Positions 6,895 through 8,767 of a stretch of DNA of 8,767 nucleotides are shown piece after piece. A program made the position numbers and the translations under genes. Under the pieces are notes generated by a model. It saw only the letters and a program-made list of their open reading frames with translations. It was not told where the DNA came from and ran no database searches. Origin of the DNA: CAYFPS01 sp964345075 (GTDB lineage Bacteria > CAIWAD01); contig CAYFPS010000045.1 in assembly GCA_964345075.1 (NCBI GenBank), positions 1 to 8,767 of the forward strand. Reading direction: 5' to 3'. Numbering within the stretch: position 1 is the stretch's first letter; each line of letters opens with the position of its first letter.

Positions 6895-7145
6895 AATAAA
6901 AGTTCCAAATACCAGATCACTTAATGGAATTTCAGTCATAAATATTGAATAGTTCATCATACGTTAGTTCTTAACGGGTTTGCCCCCTCTCCCACCGGGA
7001 GAGGGTCGGGGTGAGGGGGGGGTAAAATAGGCCAGTTATCCTGATCCAATCCCCTCTCCCTATCCCTCTCCCGGTGGGAGAGGGCACCCTTCGTTATACG
7101 ACATAATGCAGACATAAAAGTGTACTGGCATTCGGATCACGTATT
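6895..7145. mobile_element. 251-bp MITE with TA target duplication
   Basis: It is flanked by TA at 6893-6894 and 7146-7147; removing the element with one TA restores the recombinase frame, which fixes the ends. The terminal inverted repeats are AATAAAAGTTCC at the left and AATACGTGATCC (read inward) at the right, matching at 8 of 12 positions. It has no coding capacity. TA duplication is typical of IS630/Tc1-mariner transposases, which may have mobilised it in trans. The inside is dominated by CCCTCTCCC/GGGAGAGGG palindromes. It shifts the frame (253 added bases) and adds stops. Confidence 0.82.
6985..7084. repeat. Nested palindromes inside the MITE
   Basis: A 21-bp sequence at 6985-7005 recurs perfectly inverted at 7064-7084. 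Each copy is itself a hairpin, CCCTCTCCC-ACC-GGGAGAGGG. GGGGTGAGGGG-like and CCCCTCTCCC-like tracts extend the pairing (about 7009-7020 with 7050-7060). The RNA or DNA could form either two short hairpins or one long stem. CCCTCTCCC repeats of this type are common between genes of many proteobacteria. Confidence 0.85.
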
Positions 7146-8516
7146 TAGCTGATTTTCAGCAAATCATGGCTGAGCTAAATGCTCATGATGTGCCTGTGGT
7201 TTCCGTGACTCAGCAGATCGACATGTCTCATCATGTTGGTCGCCTCGCGACGAACATCATTACTTCCTTTGCTGAGTTCGAGCGGGAAATGGTCGGTCAG
7301 CGAGTTAAAGAGAAGCGCGCTGCCACGTTGGAGTCTGGCCGTTGGCAAGGTACCTCATGCCCCTTAGGTTATGTGGTAAAGGATGATCGCTTGGTGATTG
7401 ATCAAGCGGAACCGAAAATCGTGCAGGAGATTTTCACCCGTTACGCCAACAGGGAGTCGGTCACCGCCATTCTTAATGATTTGAATGCGCGGGGTGTGAA
7501 AACCAAGCGCTGGCGCACTCGAACAGGCACGCTTAAAGGTGGTAAGGCTTTTAATCGCAATGCGATTTATACGCTGTTAAAGAATCGAATCTATTTGGGC
7601 GAAGTCTTTTACGGTGACGCATGGCAAGAAAGCGCGCATGAGCCGATTGTAGATCGTGACCTGTGGAGCAAAGTTGCTGCGCTGTTAGATGCCCGCAGTC
7701 GTCGAGGCGAAAGTCGAGCATCCTCTGATGAAGGATCAATTTTTATATTGAGGGGGCGTGTGTTCGGTTCAGATGGCCGAGCTATGTCGCCATGGTTGTC
7801 GTCGGCTTATAAAGGTAGAAAGTACGCCTACTATATTCCACAACGGGAAATCGCCGAGGGTGCTGGTGCTTCTGTTCTGCCTCGTTTGCAGGCGGCAAAT
7901 TTGAATGATCAGGTTTGGTCTAGTCTGAGACAACTCCTATCAACGCCCGAACAGCTACTCACTCACTTACCAAAGCCATTAACTGAAAGCCCAGATTTTG
8001 ATCTTTCGTTGGTTGGGAAACGATTAATGAATCTTGAGGGGCTGTCGGAGGAATTGTTTCCGGTTCACCAGAAGCGGCTAGTCATACAGTTAATCGATAG
8101 AGTTACGGTGCATGCCGACCGGCTCAATATTGTTTTTAGCCTCGACGGTTTAATGGCTCTGATTCTTGAATTGCTAGCAGATCGCCCAGAATTGGTAAGG
8201 ACGTATCGGCAGTTGTATTCATCCGCGAGAAGTCATGGACTTTGATTTTCATATTATTTTTCACTCGCTGTTTCGGTAGGTTGTACCCACGCCTACCAAT
8301 GCTGCAAACAAACCTTTCTCCAAGTCCGTCGATAAATCATTGATTTTAAAGGGAAGAATTTCCTCTAGTCATGGACTTCGCCACTGAGCAAGTGGGAGAG
8401 GCACAGAGAGTATTCGGCAATTTAGAGAATATTCGCCTTGGATAGTCTGAGATTAAGAATGGTACGAAGTCCGTAAGCCCTTGCCACATAGGGCCTGTAG
8501 CGCGGGGCGCAGGCAT

Positions 8517-8550
8517 AAAAAAAGGTGAACTGAGATCAGTTCACCTTTTT
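8517..8550 (-). terminator. ssrA terminator, also usable from the left
   Basis: On the minus strand GGTGAACTG-ATCT-CAGTTCACC is followed by seven T (8523-8517), starting nine bases after the tmRNA 3' end. On the plus strand the same stem is followed by TTTTT (8546-8550), so it may also stop transcripts coming from the recombinase gene. Confidence 0.9.
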
Positions 8551-8551
8551 C

Positions 8552-8560
8552 AATTGGTGG
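8552..8560. other. Attachment-site core at the ssrA 3' end
   Basis: AATTGGTGG includes the encoded CCA end (8557-8555, minus strand) and the preceding CC A of the acceptor stem. It is identical to 5065-5073. The ssrA 3' end is a well-known insertion site for integrative elements. Confidence 0.6.
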
Positions 8561-8767
8561 AGGCGGCGGGAATCGAACCCGCGTCCGCGAGTCCTCCGCC
8601 TTCGGCTCTACATGCTTAGCCCAATCTACTATATTTAACGCTCGGCAACCCGATGGGCAGGGTAGACCGAACGCGAGTCCGGTAATTGGTTTAACGAATC
8701 CGCACCGGACGGGCTTCATCGCGATCTTATGAGAGTCGACGCCTGGAATCTGAACGCATAAGCACGG
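8555..8767 (-). ncRNA. ssrA: tmRNA, 3' portion (5' end beyond window)
   Basis: tmRNA rescues stalled ribosomes by acting as tRNA and mRNA in turn. On the minus strand the last 213 bases are visible. They include CCCTGCCCATCGGGTTGCCG (a pseudoknot-region segment close to that of Pseudomonas), GCTAAGCATGTAGAGCCGA, then GCGGACGCGGGTTCGATTCC, which forms the T arm with GCGGG/CCCGC and loop TTCGATT, and the acceptor strand GCCTCCACCA with CCA encoded. The 5' acceptor strand and the tag-peptide frame should lie beyond 8767, since gammaproteobacterial tmRNAs are about 350-390 bases and the tag ends some 240 bases before the 3' end. Expression is convergent with the recombinase gene and ended by the terminator at 8517-8550. 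The 3' end is intact, so the gene is expected to work despite the adjacent insertion. Confidence 0.93.

Larger units (their letters stand above)
6595..8245 (+). pseudogene. Large serine recombinase, interrupted by a MITE
   Basis: Without 6895-7147 the gene reads 465 residues in one frame: 100 codons ending CTA at 6894, then GCT at 7148. The resolvase-type catalytic domain has AIYSRSS with Ser20 as probable nucleophile and Arg18, YEDRGYSGSHMRRAGF (58-73) and HRLDRLIR (91-98). The rejoined part gives ADFQQIMAELNAHDVPVVSV and SFAEFEREMVGQRVKEK. Then come a recombinase domain (GYVVKDDRLVID, EIFTRYANRESVTAILNDLN, FNRNAIYTLLKNRIYLGE) and a region around DGRAMSPW where the usual zinc-ribbon cysteines are absent. 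The family cuts and rejoins DNA at attachment sites to move islands and phages. As it stands translation stops after RLNKSSKYQIT; an ORF from ATG 7166 has no catalytic domain. It follows fic by 11 bp and ends at the right repeat, so it may have moved this unit. It is probably inactive now. Confidence 0.9.
8295..8560. repeat. Right copy of 266-bp direct repeat, joined to ssrA
   Basis: It is the homologue of 4808-5073 at the same length. It fills the space between the recombinase stop and ssrA, contains the ssrA terminator, the invariant block at 8404-8447 and the AATTGGTGG core at 8552-8560. An inverted pair, GGACTTCG (8373-8380) and CGAAGTCC (8465-8472), flanks the invariant block. No gene is seen in this 300-bp stretch. 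Confidence 0.85.

Noticed and set aside
6985..7084. CRISPR-like or terminator reading of the CCCTCTCCC repeats
   Set aside because: There are only two inverted copies with no spacer array, and they sit inside a MITE that interrupts a gene.
8275..8297. GGTAGG/CCTACC inverted repeat after the recombinase gene
   Set aside because: A six-base stem with an 11-base loop and no T-run is too weak to call a terminator.
8453..8719. Minus-strand ORF of 88 codons
   Set aside because: It reads through the tmRNA and its terminator; the RNA gene explains the sequence.

Overview
The window looks like the right-hand end of a genomic island in a gammaproteobacterium, probably a marine or Pseudomonas-like lineage. 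The best taxonomic anchor is the 3' two thirds of a tmRNA gene (ssrA) at the right edge. Its genome-encoded CCA end and the GCAUGUAG/GCGGACGCGGGUUC segments resemble gammaproteobacterial tmRNAs. Genus cannot be decided from this sequence.

Left half (1-4800, minus strand): a compact, overlapping operon whose first gene encodes a WYL-domain transcription regulator (BrxR/CapW-like). It is followed by a large SNF2-type helicase with a degenerate PLD-like N-terminus, then a DUF4391 protein that runs off the window. Gene overlaps, a strong SD inside the regulator gene and an ATGA junction indicate one transcription unit. The set has the look of a defence or restriction-modification-like cassette, and the missing downstream genes would decide this. 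The helicase is split by an in-frame TGA between its two RecA lobes and also contains a 31-base assembly gap, so the copy may be dead or the sequence may hold an error. A candidate promoter with inverted repeats lies at about 4722-4794.

Middle and right (4808-8560): two direct copies of a 266-bp segment (4808-5073 and 8295-8560) bracket a 3.5-kb unit. Each copy ends in the same AATTGGTGG, which in the right copy includes the CCA 3' end of ssrA, and each carries a minus-strand terminator whose stem differs by compensating changes. This is best read as successive insertions at the ssrA 3' end: the left copy once sat directly behind ssrA and was displaced when the second unit arrived. The inserted unit holds operator-like repeats, a winged-helix Fic/Doc-like protein with an unusual catalytic motif (Q for H, NKRT loop), and a large serine recombinase. 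The recombinase is broken by a 251-bp MITE that duplicated a TA. Removing the MITE and one TA restores a 465-residue frame exactly.

How the parts fit: the recombinase may have moved the Fic unit into ssrA, and the MITE then probably locked it in place. The WYL operon belongs to an older, neighbouring insertion. No CRISPR array or tRNA was seen, and no complete IS.
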